Shown: positions 1-8,790 of the stretch, in pieces
How positions within the stretch are numbered: the first letter of the stretch is position 1
How the letters are laid out: every line of letters starts with the position of its first letter
Assembly (NCBI RefSeq): GCF_035958815.1
Contig: NZ_CP108383.1
Span: 5,394,001-5,458,000 of the forward strand
Direction of reading: 5' to 3'
Length of the DNA stretch: 64,000 bases
Source: Nocardia sp. NBC_01327
GTDB taxonomy: Bacteria > Actinomycetota > Actinomycetes > Mycobacteriales > Mycobacteriaceae
Made by a program: the position numbers and the translations under genes
Notes under the pieces: generated by a model
Told to the model about the DNA's origin: nothing
Database searches by the model: none
Seen by the model: only the letters and a program-made list of their open reading frames with translations

Positions 1-23
1 TTGTCGTAGCGAGTGCTGTTCGG

Positions 24-206
24 CTAGCGGCGATAACCACGCACTGCGAGGAGGATCCCGGCGATGAAGACGACCGGGCCGATGATGGACCAGGTGACGG
101 TATTGCTCATCGGGCTGCCCGAGACGACGCCGAAGCCCTGCAACGACCAGAGCAGGCCGGCCAATCCGATGATGACGCCGAGCGCTACGAGAATGGGGCT
201 GCGCAT
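24..206 (-). CDS. small two-helix membrane protein
   Basis: A 60-residue protein with two hydrophobic stretches (about residues 4-21 and 37-55) separated by a short Gly/Ser loop, and a basic tail. It ends in RGYRR, which suggests a cytoplasmic C-terminus by the positive-inside rule. The start was set at the ATG at 206 because GAAAGG lies six bases upstream; an in-frame upstream extension would add a polar segment before the first helix. It is divergent from the Mo-enzyme gene. No function is recognised. Confidence 0.6.
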   Translation of the reverse strand: MRSPILVALGVIIGLAGLLWSLQGFGVVSGSPMSNTVTWSIIGPVVFIAGILLAVRGYRR

Positions 207-292
207 GAGCTGCCTTTCGGTTGCACCGCGAGGGGCGGCGAATTCTGATTCCACACTAACCGCCACCGGATGCGCGGGCGCGGTGACTATCG

Positions 293-1042
293 GTGGATAG
301 TGGAGGTGTGCCAGCAGAAAAGCCTTCCGAGCAAGATCGCCTCGGCGCGCCGGTCGGGCGTCGTGTGGTGCTCGGACTGCTCGCGGCCGGGGCGGCGGGT
401 GTGCTCGGCGGGGCTCAGCTCCAGAAGGGTCTGGAGGCGGTGCTCGGGCCGATCGGCATCCATGATCCGACCGGACTGGTCGGACTTCTGCCGGTGGGCA
501 ATACCTTTCGCTTCTATTCGGTCACCAGCGGCGCTCCCAAACGCGATGCGAGCAATTACCGGCTCGATATCACCGGGCTGGTGGACAACAAGCGCACCCA
601 CACCCTCGCCGATCTCCAGGCCATGCCGCAGACGAAGCTGGTGCGCGATTTCCAATGCGTGACCGGGTGGCGGGTGCCCGAGGTGCACTGGAGCGGCGTG
701 CGGCTCTCGGATCTGCTCGATGACGCCGGGGTGAGCAGCGCGGCGACGGCGGTGCGATTCACCTCCTTCGACGGGACCTATTCCGAGAGCCTCACCCTCG
801 CGCAGGCGCGGCGCGCCGATGTCCTTGTGGCACTGGAGATGATCGACGGGCCGGTCACCCATAATCACGGTGGGCCGGTGCGCCTGTATGTCGCGCCGAT
901 GTACGGCTACAAGAGCTGCAAATGGCTTTCCGGGATCGAGCTGACCAGTGAGGTGGTTCCGGGTTACTGGGAACACCGGGGTTACTCGATCGACGGCTGG
1001 GTCGGGCAGTCGAACGGACGTAATGATGACCCGACCAGCTGA
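293..1042 (+). CDS. molybdopterin-dependent oxidoreductase, sulfite oxidase/MsrP fold
   Basis: Predicted Mo-cofactor enzyme of the sulfite-oxidase superfamily, 249 residues, comprising the catalytic domain only. The N-terminus has a twin-arginine-like GRRVVLGLL segment followed by an Ala/Gly-rich hydrophobic stretch, so export or membrane anchoring by Tat is likely. The sequence DFQCVTGW near residue 120 carries the Cys expected to ligate molybdenum, and HNHGGPVRL followed by GYKSCKW are typical cofactor-pocket segments. The start is a GTG at 293; a second GTG at 308 is possible. The next gene, a cytochrome b, overlaps its 3' end, so the pair probably forms a membrane-coupled redox enzyme. 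The substrate is unknown; sulfoxide repair or another S/N-oxide reduction is a guess. Confidence 0.82.
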   Translation: MDSGGVPAEKPSEQDRLGAPVGRRVVLGLLAAGAAGVLGGAQLQKGLEAVLGPIGIHDPTGLVGLLPVGNTFRFYSVTSGAPKRDASNYRLDITGLVDNKRTHTLADLQAMPQTKLVRDFQCVTGWRVPEVHWSGVRLSDLLDDAGVSSAATAVRFTSFDGTYSESLTLAQARRADVLVALEMIDGPVTHNHGGPVRLYVAPMYGYKSCKWLSGIELTSEVVPGYWEHRGYSIDGWVGQSNGRNDDPTS

Positions 1043-1652
1043 CGCGGCCGAGCGCGACCTGCACCGGTTCGGCCGAGTCGAGCGCTGGGTGCACTGGGCG
1101 ACCGGGGTGCTCGTGCTGATCTGCATTCTCACCGCCGCGATCCTCTACAACGGTTCGCTCGCGGTCATGGTCGGCAACCGGCACACCGTCGAAATCATCC
1201 ACGTCTATTGCGGATTCGCGCTTCCGGCGCCGATCCTGCTGGGCCTGGCGTCCCGGGCCTATCGCGCCGATCTGTCCCGGCTCAACCGTTTCACCAAGGC
1301 CGACTGGCTCTGGTTCCGCTCCAAACGCCGCCGCCTGACCGGCGCCGAGGTCGGGAAATTCAATGCCGGACAGAAACTCAACGCGGCACTGAGCGCCGGA
1401 TCGATCTTTGTCCTGCTCGGCACCGGCATCGTCATGTACTTCCCGAACTGGACCCAGCTGGCCTGGCGCACCGGCGCGACCCTGATGCACGACTGGTTCG
1501 CCCTGGCCTTCGGAATCCTGGTGGTGGGCCACCTCATGTACGCCCTGCGCGACCGAGAAGCCATGCGTGGCATGCTGACCGGGAAAGTATCCGAGTCCTG
1601 GGCTGCCCACGAACATGAACTGTGGGCAGCCGAGCACGACGAAGAGGCGTAG
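1023..1652 (+). CDS. cytochrome b561/formate-dehydrogenase-gamma-like membrane subunit
   Basis: A 209-residue membrane cytochrome b with four helices. Candidate heme-ligand histidines lie in WVHWATG, IIHVYCGF, LMHDWFALAFG and VVGHLMYAL. The family passes electrons between the quinol pool and a periplasmic partner, here presumably the preceding Mo enzyme. The double ATG at 1023/1026 was chosen because it overlaps the Mo-enzyme stop by about 20 bases, a usual sign of translational coupling; the frame is open farther upstream but lies inside the Mo-enzyme gene. The C-terminal tail is acidic and His/Glu-rich. Confidence 0.8.
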   Translation: MMTRPADAAERDLHRFGRVERWVHWATGVLVLICILTAAILYNGSLAVMVGNRHTVEIIHVYCGFALPAPILLGLASRAYRADLSRLNRFTKADWLWFRSKRRRLTGAEVGKFNAGQKLNAALSAGSIFVLLGTGIVMYFPNWTQLAWRTGATLMHDWFALAFGILVVGHLMYALRDREAMRGMLTGKVSESWAAHEHELWAAEHDEEA

Positions 1653-1671
1653 CGGTCCGCGCGACAGCCGT

Positions 1672-2427
1672 CTATTCCACTGCGACAAAACGCAATTCGA
1701 GTCCGCCGAGGGCAACCGGATCGGCCGCCTTCAGAGTGGTGGCGGCACTGTCCGGATCGGCCACCGCGACAACCAGCGCCTGCACACCGTCAGCCTCGGC
1801 GGCGACTATGCGAAGCGCCGGACCGGCGGGGAACCGCCACCGGCCGGGTCCCGATCGCGGTAGCGGATCGAGCAATTGCCGCCAGCGCCCGGCGGCGGCG
1901 TCCGGATCGGTCGCACCGATCACTATCTCCTGTACCCGCCGCACGCCGAGCCTCCCACCGGACACCGCGGCGAGCGCGCCCGCACGCCACTCCAGATCGA
2001 TCACTCGCGGATCGTGATATTCGCAGGCGAACACGGTGGTCCGAATATCCGAAAGCCCTTCGAACGCAACGTTTGTGAACTGAACGCCGCCCGGCGGACC
2101 GAACGTCAGCGGCCCATCATGGCCGATGCCCCGCCGGTCGATCTCGGCCAGCCAGGAATCGTCGATATGGGCGGCAGGCGTGAACGCGATGCCCTGGACG
2201 CGCGCGGGTGTACTCGCCCGGAAAGCGCCACTCAACTCACTGTCGGCGACGAACTCCAGATTGAGATTGCCGAGATTCACCGCCCCGCTGGCGAATCCGC
2301 CATAGTCGGAGTAAGGCCACGCGCTCGGCAATCCGAGATCGATGAGCAGCTGCATCCCCGCGGCCGCCGCGGCCAGCGGTACGAAAACATGATCGATCCG
2401 ATCGATCAGCGCAGTCGAATGGTCCAT
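1672..2427 (-). CDS. VOC/glyoxalase-like domain protein
   Basis: Glyoxalase-like protein of about 251 residues with two related halves. The first begins IDHVFVPL and carries NLNLEFV, a typical VOC strand; the second contains RRVQEIVIGATDPDAAAGRW, a typical glyoxalase repeat opening. Members often bind a metal and open or isomerise small organic substrates, but the metal ligands are not clear here. The ATG at 2427 was preferred because the fold starts just after it; a TTG at 2502 would add 25 residues. Convergent with the cytochrome gene and downstream of the LysR gene on the same strand. Confidence 0.6.
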   Translation of the reverse strand: MDHSTALIDRIDHVFVPLAAAAAGMQLLIDLGLPSAWPYSDYGGFASGAVNLGNLNLEFVADSELSGAFRASTPARVQGIAFTPAAHIDDSWLAEIDRRGIGHDGPLTFGPPGGVQFTNVAFEGLSDIRTTVFACEYHDPRVIDLEWRAGALAAVSGGRLGVRRVQEIVIGATDPDAAAGRWRQLLDPLPRSGPGRWRFPAGPALRIVAAEADGVQALVVAVADPDSAATTLKAADPVALGGLELRFVAVE

Positions 2428-2522
2428 CGGACCATAGTGCCCCTCAGGCCAGACGAATTCAGTTCCCGCTTCCCAGGTGTGGACCGAAGTCGTTGTGGAC
2501 AAGAGGGATTCGCGCGGGCCGT

Positions 2523-3440
2523 TCAGCTGTCGGGTTCGGTGGTGGCGGGGGCGGGGAGGAGGCCGGCGGCCAGGTCGAAAAAGGCTCGGGCGGCGGGGGA
2601 TTGGGGGCCGTCCTGGCGGTGGACGAGGGCCACGGTGCGGTGTAGGTCGGCGTCGGTGATTTCGAGGACGCGGGGTTTGGCGGAGCGGCGGGTGGCGGCG
2701 CGGGCGATCGAGCGGGGGAGTACGGCGATGCCGAGGCCGAGGGCCGCGAATTTGATCATCTCCTCCACGCGCACGACTTCGAAGACCACGCGGCGGGTGA
2801 CACCGGTGCTGGCGAAGCAGTGGTCGACTTGTTCGCGCAGTCCGTAGCCGGGTGGGAAGTCGATGAAGCGTTCACCGGTCAGGTCGGCCACCGAGACCCG
2901 GCCGGAGAGTGCGTGGCCCTCGTGGACCAGGCCCACCAGATCCTCGACCAGCAGCGGCCGGGCACGGAGCTTGGGAGGCAAGGGTTTCGGCGGCAGTCCG
3001 AGAATCGCCATATCGAGTTCGGCCGAGCGCACCTCCTCGACCATGCGGTCGCTGCCGCCGCTGCGCAGGGCCACTTCGACGCCGGAATGCCGAGTGTGGA
3101 AGTCGCGCAACAGCATTGCCATATCCAGCGTGAGCGGCGGGCATTCCATCATGCCGACCGCCACATTGCCGCGCAGGACGCCCCGGAGCGCATCGGCCTC
3201 CGCCCCGAGCAGGTCGACATCACCGAGGACCCGCTCGGCCAGCGGCAGCAGCTGCGTGCCTTCCCGGGTCAGCCGGACCGAGCGGGTGGTGCGCTCGAAC
3301 AGCTTCACGCCGAGTTCGTCCTCGAGTTTGCGGATCTGCTGGCTCAGGGCCGACTGCACCACGAACTCACCGGCGGCGGCCGCGCTGAAGCTCCCGGTCC
3401 GCGCGATGGCCCGGAAGTAGCGCAACTGTCGTAACTCCAT
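2523..3440 (-). CDS. LysR-family transcriptional regulator
   Basis: A 305-residue LysR regulator. It opens MELRQLRYFRAIARTGSFS, followed by ALSQQIRKLEDELGVKLFERT, the family winged helix-turn-helix, and continues with a two-lobed effector domain (about residues 90-295). The ATG at 3440 fits the family N-terminus better than a TTG twelve bases upstream. It is divergent from an SsuA-type ABC importer operon with about 110 bp between the start codons, so it probably controls that operon and itself. The effector is unknown. Confidence 0.88.
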   Translation of the reverse strand: MELRQLRYFRAIARTGSFSAAAAGEFVVQSALSQQIRKLEDELGVKLFERTTRSVRLTREGTQLLPLAERVLGDVDLLGAEADALRGVLRGNVAVGMMECPPLTLDMAMLLRDFHTRHSGVEVALRSGGSDRMVEEVRSAELDMAILGLPPKPLPPKLRARPLLVEDLVGLVHEGHALSGRVSVADLTGERFIDFPPGYGLREQVDHCFASTGVTRRVVFEVVRVEEMIKFAALGLGIAVLPRSIARAATRRSAKPRVLEITDADLHRTVALVHRQDGPQSPAARAFFDLAAGLLPAPATTEPDS

Positions 3441-3451
3441 GCGATTAGTCA

Positions 3452-3495
3452 ATCACAGTGATAACTGCTAGCACTTTCATGTCTTTGACGCATGA
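3452..3495. promoter_or_regulatory. candidate LysR operator region with two palindromes
   Basis: The LysR/ABC-importer intergenic region holds the palindrome ATCAC-A-GTGAT (3452-3462) and a second inverted repeat TCATG-N9-CATGA (3477-3495). Both lie between the two divergent start codons. LysR regulators commonly bind such dyads, so these are candidate sites; binding is inferred only. Confidence 0.4.
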
Positions 3496-3549
3496 ATCGC
3501 GGCCTGCGAGTCTGGGGTCTCGGTGATACCCAGGGAAAGAAGTGCTCAG

Positions 3550-4575
3550 ATGTCGCGCCCCACACTCCGTTTCGCAGCGCTCGCGGTGATCGCCGCGGCC
3601 GCACTGACCGGTTGCTCCGGAAGCTCGCAGGACCCGGGGCACGTCACCCTGCGACTGGGCTACTTCCCGAACCTCACCCATACGACGGCGATCCTGGGCG
3701 TCGAGGACGGGACGTTCCAGCGCACGCTGGGGTCGACGACGAGCCTGGAAACCGCGCGATTCACCTCCGGGCCGCCCGCCATCACCGCGATCATGTCGGG
3801 CGCGCTGGACGCGGTATTCGTCGGCGCGACGCCCGCGATCAACGCCTTCGACAAGACGAAGGGCAATGTCCGGATCATCTCGGGGGCGACCTCGGGCGGC
3901 GCGGTATTCGTGGTCCGGCCGGGCATCAATTCCGCGGAGGACCTGCGCGGTCGCACCATCGCGGACCCGGCGCTGGGCGGGGCGCAGGATGTGGCGCTGC
4001 GGTACTGGCTGCAACAGCACGGGCTGCGCACCGGGACCTCCGGGGACGGCGATGTGCACATCACGCCGCAGGACAATGCGCAGACCGCCGCCTCCTATGC
4101 CAGTGGAGCGATCGACGGCGCGTGGGTGCCGCAGCCGTATGCGACGCTGCTGGTCAGCAAGGGCGCGCATGTGCTGGTCAATGAGCGCACCCTGTGGCCC
4201 GACGGCAAGTTCAACACCACGAATCTGCTTGTCACCTCGGCATTCCTGAAGGATCACCGGGATGTGGTCGTCGCGCTGCTGCGTGGCCTCATCCAGGAGA
4301 CCGGTCAGGTCAATGCCGATCCGGCGGCGGCCCAGCACCGTGCCAATACCGCGATCGCGGCCATCAACGGCAGTGGGCTCGGCGAGGCCGATCTGGCGTC
4401 CGCGTGGTCGGATCTGACGTTCACCGTCGATCCGCTGCTGGGCACCATCGGCGAGTACGGCAAGCGCGGCGCGAGTGTCGGAGTCCTGCCGGCCGGCGAC
4501 CTCACCGGCCTGGCTGATCTGGGTCCGCTGAACGAGGCGCTGCACGCCGAGGGCCAGACGGCGGTGACCGAATGA
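3550..4575 (+). CDS. ABC importer substrate-binding lipoprotein, SsuA/NitT-TauT type
   Basis: Solute-binding lipoprotein of 341 residues. The signal peptide ends with the lipobox LTGC, so the mature protein would be lipid-anchored outside the membrane. The mature start LRLGYFPNLTH and the segment SAEDLRGRTIADPALGGAQD are characteristic of binding proteins for sulfonates, taurine, nitrate and related anions. The ATG at 3550 is preceded by GGGAAAGAAG; an upstream ATG would only lengthen the signal peptide. First gene of a four-gene operon; its stop overlaps the next start (ATGA). The ligand cannot be assigned from sequence. Confidence 0.82.
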   Translation: MSRPTLRFAALAVIAAAALTGCSGSSQDPGHVTLRLGYFPNLTHTTAILGVEDGTFQRTLGSTTSLETARFTSGPPAITAIMSGALDAVFVGATPAINAFDKTKGNVRIISGATSGGAVFVVRPGINSAEDLRGRTIADPALGGAQDVALRYWLQQHGLRTGTSGDGDVHITPQDNAQTAASYASGAIDGAWVPQPYATLLVSKGAHVLVNERTLWPDGKFNTTNLLVTSAFLKDHRDVVVALLRGLIQETGQVNADPAAAQHRANTAIAAINGSGLGEADLASAWSDLTFTVDPLLGTIGEYGKRGASVGVLPAGDLTGLADLGPLNEALHAEGQTAVTE

Positions 4576-6866
4576 TCAACCCGCGCAACCAGACCGGCGC
4601 TCGGTATCACGACTGCACCGACGCGGCCGTCAGCCGCGTCATCACCGAGGAAGTGCGGGCCCTGCCCTTCCTCGGCGAACTCACCACCGAGACAACAGCA
4701 CTCACCGCCGGCGAGCTCGGCGAACTCGTGCTGCGCTACACCGTCGGCAGCTCCGGCATCGCCGACAGCGGCTGGCTCAAACTCTGCTTCAAGTACTACT
4801 CGGACTGGGATCTGCAGACCATCGATCCGGCCGGGCGCGACTATGCCACAGCGGAATTGGCGCATCGCAGCGCCCTCGGCGGGGCGAGTGCCGACAGTCT
4901 GGCCACGGTACGGCGCCTGCGCACCCGGTACGACGTCAAGGGCGGCGAACGGCCCTTCCAGAAGGCGCTGCTCATCCACCTCGAGGACGGATTCGTGCGG
5001 CCCGGCGACGAGATCGTCATCCGGCTCGGCGATCGGCGCGGCGGCGGGCCGGGCACCAGGGTGCAGACCTTCGTCGAAGAGGTCTTCACGTTCCGCATGT
5101 ACGCCGATATTCTCGGGACGTCGCGGATGGGGCATGTCGGTGATGTCGGGATCGGCATTGTCGCGGCCGCGGCCGAGCGGCTCGTCGTCGCCGGGCCGCG
5201 CCTGGTCCGCGCCGGTGCGAGCGCACCACTGCGGGCACATCTGGAAGACGCCTGGGGCAATGTCGCCTGCGACAGTCCGGCCCGGGTGGAAGTCACTGCG
5301 GGAGAATGGCATTCCGAGGTGTCTCTGCCGACGCAGGGCTGGGCTGCGGCGACGCTCGAACTCCCGGCGCAGCCCGTCGGGACCTATGACGTCCGCGTCG
5401 CGGCGGTGCTGCCGGACGGTCGGCAACTCACCGAGATCCGCACCGTGGACGTGGTGGCGGACCTGCCGGGAGAGCGCGCCTATTTCGCCGACCTGCACGT
5501 GCACTCCGACGACACCGTCGGCACCCAGGACAGCGCGTACAACTTCGCCTACGGCCGCTGGGTCGGCGGGCTCGATGTGCTGGGGTACACCGCCAACGAC
5601 TTCCAGATCACCGAGCAGGCGTGGAAAGACGTGGTGGCCCTGTGCCGCGAGGTCTCCGAGGACGGGCGTTTCGTCTGCCTGCCCGGTGTCGAATGGTGCG
5701 GTAATTCCGCGGTGGGCGGCGACCACAATGTCATCTATCTCGGCGAGGACACCGAGCTGGCCCGGTCGCTGGAATGGCACGACTCCATGACCAGCCGCGC
5801 GCCCACGCCCGAACACTGGCCGATCACCGAGCTGTACGACGCCTACGCCGCCAATCCCGACGATTATCTGCTCATGCCGCATCTCGGCGGGCGGCGCGCC
5901 ATCCTCGACTGGCATCATCCGGAGCTGGAACGACTCATCGAGGTGCATTCGGCGTGGGGTACGGGCTCGTGGTTCCTGCGGGAGGCGATGAGCCGCGGAT
6001 TGCGAGTCGGGGTGAGCGCCAATAGCGATGAGCATCGCGGGCGGCCCGGCAGCGGTGCGCCGGGCGCGAATATCTTCGGCGGACGCGGCGGGCTGACCGG
6101 TGTGCTGGCGCCCGATCTGACGCGCCCCGCGGTCGGCACGGCTCTGCGGGCGCGCCGGACCTGGGCGACCACCGGCGCGCGGGCCGTCGCACTGCTGCGG
6201 GCCGGTGACCAGTGGATGGGTGACGAACGTGCTCGGGGGACCGAGGAATTCAGCGTTTCCTACGCGCTGTACGGCGAGACGGCCTGGGAGCAGGTCACCG
6301 TCTTCGATACCGAAGGGCCGCTGCTGCACCGCAATCTGCACGCCGAGCAGGGTTTCGCGCCGGACCTGGTCCGGATCCGCTGGGGCGGGGCACGCCATCG
6401 CGACCGCTACCGGTGGGCCTCGTGGACGGGACGAATCACCGTGGACGGGGCCGAGATCGTCGCGGCCGATCCGTGGGCGACCATGCATCAGGAGCAGGCC
6501 GTCACCCTGAAGGACGGGCGAATCGACTGGGCCAGTGCGACATTCGGCAACGATACCGGCGTCGTACTCCGGCTGGACCGGATCGAAGGCGTCCGGATCC
6601 ACCTCGAAGCCACGATCGCTGAAGAAGCACGCACCGAACAGTTCGAGGTGCCTGTGGCAGACCTCAGCGAGGGCCCGGTGCGCCACGACATGGGCGGGGC
6701 CGGACTGCATGTCACGGTCGAGCGGATCTCCGGTAGTGCGCTGCCCTCGACGCTGACCGGTGAGCTTCCGGTGCGCCTGGGCGGCGGCGACAGCGCGCTG
6801 TACCTGCACGCCCGGCAGGCCGACGGTCACGAGGTCTGGACCAGCCCACTGTTTTTCACGTCCTGA
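4572..6866 (+). CDS. DUF3604/PHP-like metal-dependent hydrolase inside ABC operon
   Basis: A 764-residue protein resembling the DUF3604 family, which is related to PHP-type metallo-phosphoesterases. The likely metal site starts at about residue 306 with DLHVHSDDT. It continues with LPGVEWCG and GGDHNVIYL in the middle, LMPHLGGRR and IEVHSAWG near residues 435-460, and GVSANSDEHRG near residue 480. An N-terminal beta-rich region of about 300 residues and a C-terminal beta-rich region flank the centre. It has no signal peptide, so it is probably cytoplasmic. The start overlaps the lipoprotein stop by four bases and the ATPase gene follows after 18 bases, so it is co-expressed with the importer and may process the imported compound. 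Confident on family, not on reaction. Confidence 0.7.
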   Translation: MINPRNQTGARYHDCTDAAVSRVITEEVRALPFLGELTTETTALTAGELGELVLRYTVGSSGIADSGWLKLCFKYYSDWDLQTIDPAGRDYATAELAHRSALGGASADSLATVRRLRTRYDVKGGERPFQKALLIHLEDGFVRPGDEIVIRLGDRRGGGPGTRVQTFVEEVFTFRMYADILGTSRMGHVGDVGIGIVAAAAERLVVAGPRLVRAGASAPLRAHLEDAWGNVACDSPARVEVTAGEWHSEVSLPTQGWAAATLELPAQPVGTYDVRVAAVLPDGRQLTEIRTVDVVADLPGERAYFADLHVHSDDTVGTQDSAYNFAYGRWVGGLDVLGYTANDFQITEQAWKDVVALCREVSEDGRFVCLPGVEWCGNSAVGGDHNVIYLGEDTELARSLEWHDSMTSRAPTPEHWPITELYDAYAANPDDYLLMPHLGGRRAILDWHHPELERLIEVHSAWGTGSWFLREAMSRGLRVGVSANSDEHRGRPGSGAPGANIFGGRGGLTGVLAPDLTRPAVGTALRARRTWATTGARAVALLRAGDQWMGDERARGTEEFSVSYALYGETAWEQVTVFDTEGPLLHRNLHAEQGFAPDLVRIRWGGARHRDRYRWASWTGRITVDGAEIVAADPWATMHQEQAVTLKDGRIDWASATFGNDTGVVLRLDRIEGVRIHLEATIAEEARTEQFEVPVADLSEGPVRHDMGGAGLHVTVERISGSALPSTLTGELPVRLGGGDSALYLHARQADGHEVWTSPLFFTS

Positions 6867-6884
6867 ACGGAAAGGGACCTCACC

Positions 6885-7688
6885 ATGGGTGGCACACAGC
6901 ACGCCGTCACCGAGCTCGCCCAGCGCGAGCTCGGTGCGGCGCTGCGCCTGAGGGCCGTGTCGAAGGTGTACGACCAGGGGCGCGCGCCGGTGCTCGCCCT
7001 CGATCGCGTGTCACTGTCGGTGACGCCCGGCGAATTCGTCTGTCTGATAGGGGCTTCCGGGTGCGGTAAGAGCACACTGCTGTCGATTGCCGCCGGTCTC
7101 GACGACCCGACCGCCGGGACGGTCGAGACCGGGTCGCCGTCCGGTGCGGCGAAAGTCGGTCTGGTGTTTCAGGATCCGGCACTGTTTCCCTGGCTGACCG
7201 TCGCGGGGAATATTCGCCTGGCCCTGCGCGCCGCGGGCGTACCGCGTGCCGACCGGCCGCACCGGATCGCCGAACTGCTCACCATGGTCCGGCTCGAGGG
7301 ATTCGGCGACCGGCGACCGCATCAGCTGTCCGGTGGCATGCGCCAGCGTGCGGCCATCGCGCGGACACTGGCGCAGGATTCCGATGTGCTGCTCATGGAC
7401 GAGCCGTTCGCCGCACTCGACGCCATGACCCGCGACCTGATGCACGACGAACTCGAAAGAATCTGGCGTGAAAGAGCTTTGAGCGTCCTGTTCGTCACCC
7501 ACAACGTCCGCGAGGCGGTGCGGCTGGGGGACCGGGTCATTCTGCTGTCCAGTCGCCCGGGCCGCGTCATCGAGGAGTACGACGTGGCGCTGGACCGGCC
7601 GCGCCGCATCGACTCACCGGAGGTGGCCGTGCTGGCCGCCGAGATCACCGATCGGCTGCGCGAAGAAGTGGGACGCCATGGAGACTGA
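6885..7688 (+). CDS. ABC importer ATP-binding protein, SsuB/TauB type
   Basis: Cytoplasmic ATPase of the importer, 267 residues. It has Walker A GASGCGKST (about residues 56-64), Q-loop VFQDPALFPWLTV, signature LSGGMRQR, Walker B VLLMDEPF and switch His in VTHNVREAV. The FPWLTV segment after the Q-loop is typical of nitrate/sulfonate/taurine importers. AAAGGGACCTCACC precedes the ATG. The stop overlaps the permease start by 11 bases, so both are translated together. Confidence 0.9.
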   Translation: MGGTQHAVTELAQRELGAALRLRAVSKVYDQGRAPVLALDRVSLSVTPGEFVCLIGASGCGKSTLLSIAAGLDDPTAGTVETGSPSGAAKVGLVFQDPALFPWLTVAGNIRLALRAAGVPRADRPHRIAELLTMVRLEGFGDRRPHQLSGGMRQRAAIARTLAQDSDVLLMDEPFAALDAMTRDLMHDELERIWRERALSVLFVTHNVREAVRLGDRVILLSSRPGRVIEEYDVALDRPRRIDSPEVAVLAAEITDRLREEVGRHGD

Positions 7689-8523
7689 CCGGCAATTGCG
7701 GGCCCTGGACGCACTCGAGACGACATCGGTTGCGCGGGCCGGTCTCGCGCGCCGCCTCTGGTCGTCCACCTGGCCCGTACTCGCCGCGGTCGCGCTGGCG
7801 ATAGGCGTCTGGGAGCTGGTGGTGCTCAGCGGCTGGAAACAGACCTGGGTGCTGCCCGGGCCCGGCGAAGTCCTGCCCCGACTGTGGCACGACCTGGCCG
7901 AACCGGGATTCTGGGCGGGGCTCGGACTCACCATGCGCCGCGCCCTGATCGGATTCGCGGTCGCGGTCGGCGTCGGCACGGTGCTCGGGGCGGTGGCGAC
8001 CCGGCCGCGTTCGCTGCGGCTCGCGGTCGGCTCACTCATCACCGGTCTGCAGACGATGCCGTCGATCGCGTGGTTCCCGCTGGCCATCCTGCTGTTCCAG
8101 CTCAGCGAGAGCGCGATCCTCTTCGTCATCGTGCTCGGCGCGGCACCCTCCATCGCGAACGGTCTGCTCACCGGCATCGACCACACCCCACCCGCACTAC
8201 TGCGCGCCGGGCGAGCGCTCGGGCTGCGCGGCATCGAATGGTATTGGCAGCTCCTGCTTCCCGCCGCACTACCGGCGTTCGTGACCGGTCTGAAGCAGGG
8301 CTGGGCGTTCGCGTGGCGCAGCCTGATGGCGGGTGAGCTCCTCGTCATCATCGGCCATCACACCTCGCTCGGGGTGCGGCTCGAATACGCCAGACAGGCG
8401 AACGATTCCGTGGAAATGCTCGCGACCATGATCGTGATCGTCACCATCGGCATTGTCATCGACCGCCTCTTCACCGCCGCCGACCACACGATTCGCAGCC
8501 GCCGAGGCTTGATCGCCGACTGA
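7678..8523 (+). CDS. ABC importer permease, SsuC/TauC type
   Basis: Inner-membrane permease of 281 residues with about six helices. The coupling motif GRALGLRGIEWYWQLLLPAALP (about residues 180-201) matches the EAA loop of BPD-type permeases, and the C-terminal motif GLKQGWAFAWRSLMAGE is typical of the SsuC/TauC branch. It is the last gene of the operon and partners the preceding ATPase and lipoprotein. Confidence 0.9.
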   Translation: METDRQLRALDALETTSVARAGLARRLWSSTWPVLAAVALAIGVWELVVLSGWKQTWVLPGPGEVLPRLWHDLAEPGFWAGLGLTMRRALIGFAVAVGVGTVLGAVATRPRSLRLAVGSLITGLQTMPSIAWFPLAILLFQLSESAILFVIVLGAAPSIANGLLTGIDHTPPALLRAGRALGLRGIEWYWQLLLPAALPAFVTGLKQGWAFAWRSLMAGELLVIIGHHTSLGVRLEYARQANDSVEMLATMIVIVTIGIVIDRLFTAADHTIRSRRGLIAD

Positions 8524-8790
8524 CGTGTGATTGCGTAGACCTACAACGTTGACAGCACGGGGTGCACGGCGTCTACTGGGAAGAAGCCCGGCTCGGCCTT
8601 CGGATGCCGGGCACTGTCTTCGACGACCAGAGAGGCCGAAATCCCGGTCACCGTAAGGAATTCCGTCCCTCCTCGGCGCGCAACCGCCGCCGAGCGGCTC
8701 ACGGACCCATCCACCACCGGAATCGTCTCCGCCGCAACAACACCCGTCACCGACCTGCTGCGGCAGCTGGGCGCCGAGGCCGGCTCCGGC
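8524..8790 (+). promoter_or_regulatory. long leader of the Mg2+ ATPase gene, possible regulatory RNA
   Basis: The 267 bases between the permease stop and the first usable start of the Mg2+ ATPase contain several strong hairpins, for example GCCCGGC (8586-8592) with GCCGGGC (8606-8612). Part of the loop (CGGCCT) could instead pair with AGGCCG at about 8632-8637, giving two exclusive folds. The ATPase frame stays open back to a stop at 8536-8538, with no ATG, GTG or TTG before 8791. The conserved M-box sequence was not recognised. A Mg2+-responsive leader or an unusual start codon would both explain this. Confidence 0.4.

Noticed and set aside
4305..6902. An 865-codon open frame on the minus strand opposite the DUF3604 gene
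   Set aside because: Its sequence is Arg/Gly/Pro-rich without any domain pattern, while the plus strand has clear motifs and operon overlaps; long antisense frames are normal in DNA of this GC content.
8524..8790. M-box (Mg2+) or c-di-AMP riboswitch upstream of the Mg2+ ATPase
   Set aside because: Some fragments resemble riboswitch segments, but the conserved core blocks of neither class could be found, so no class was assigned.
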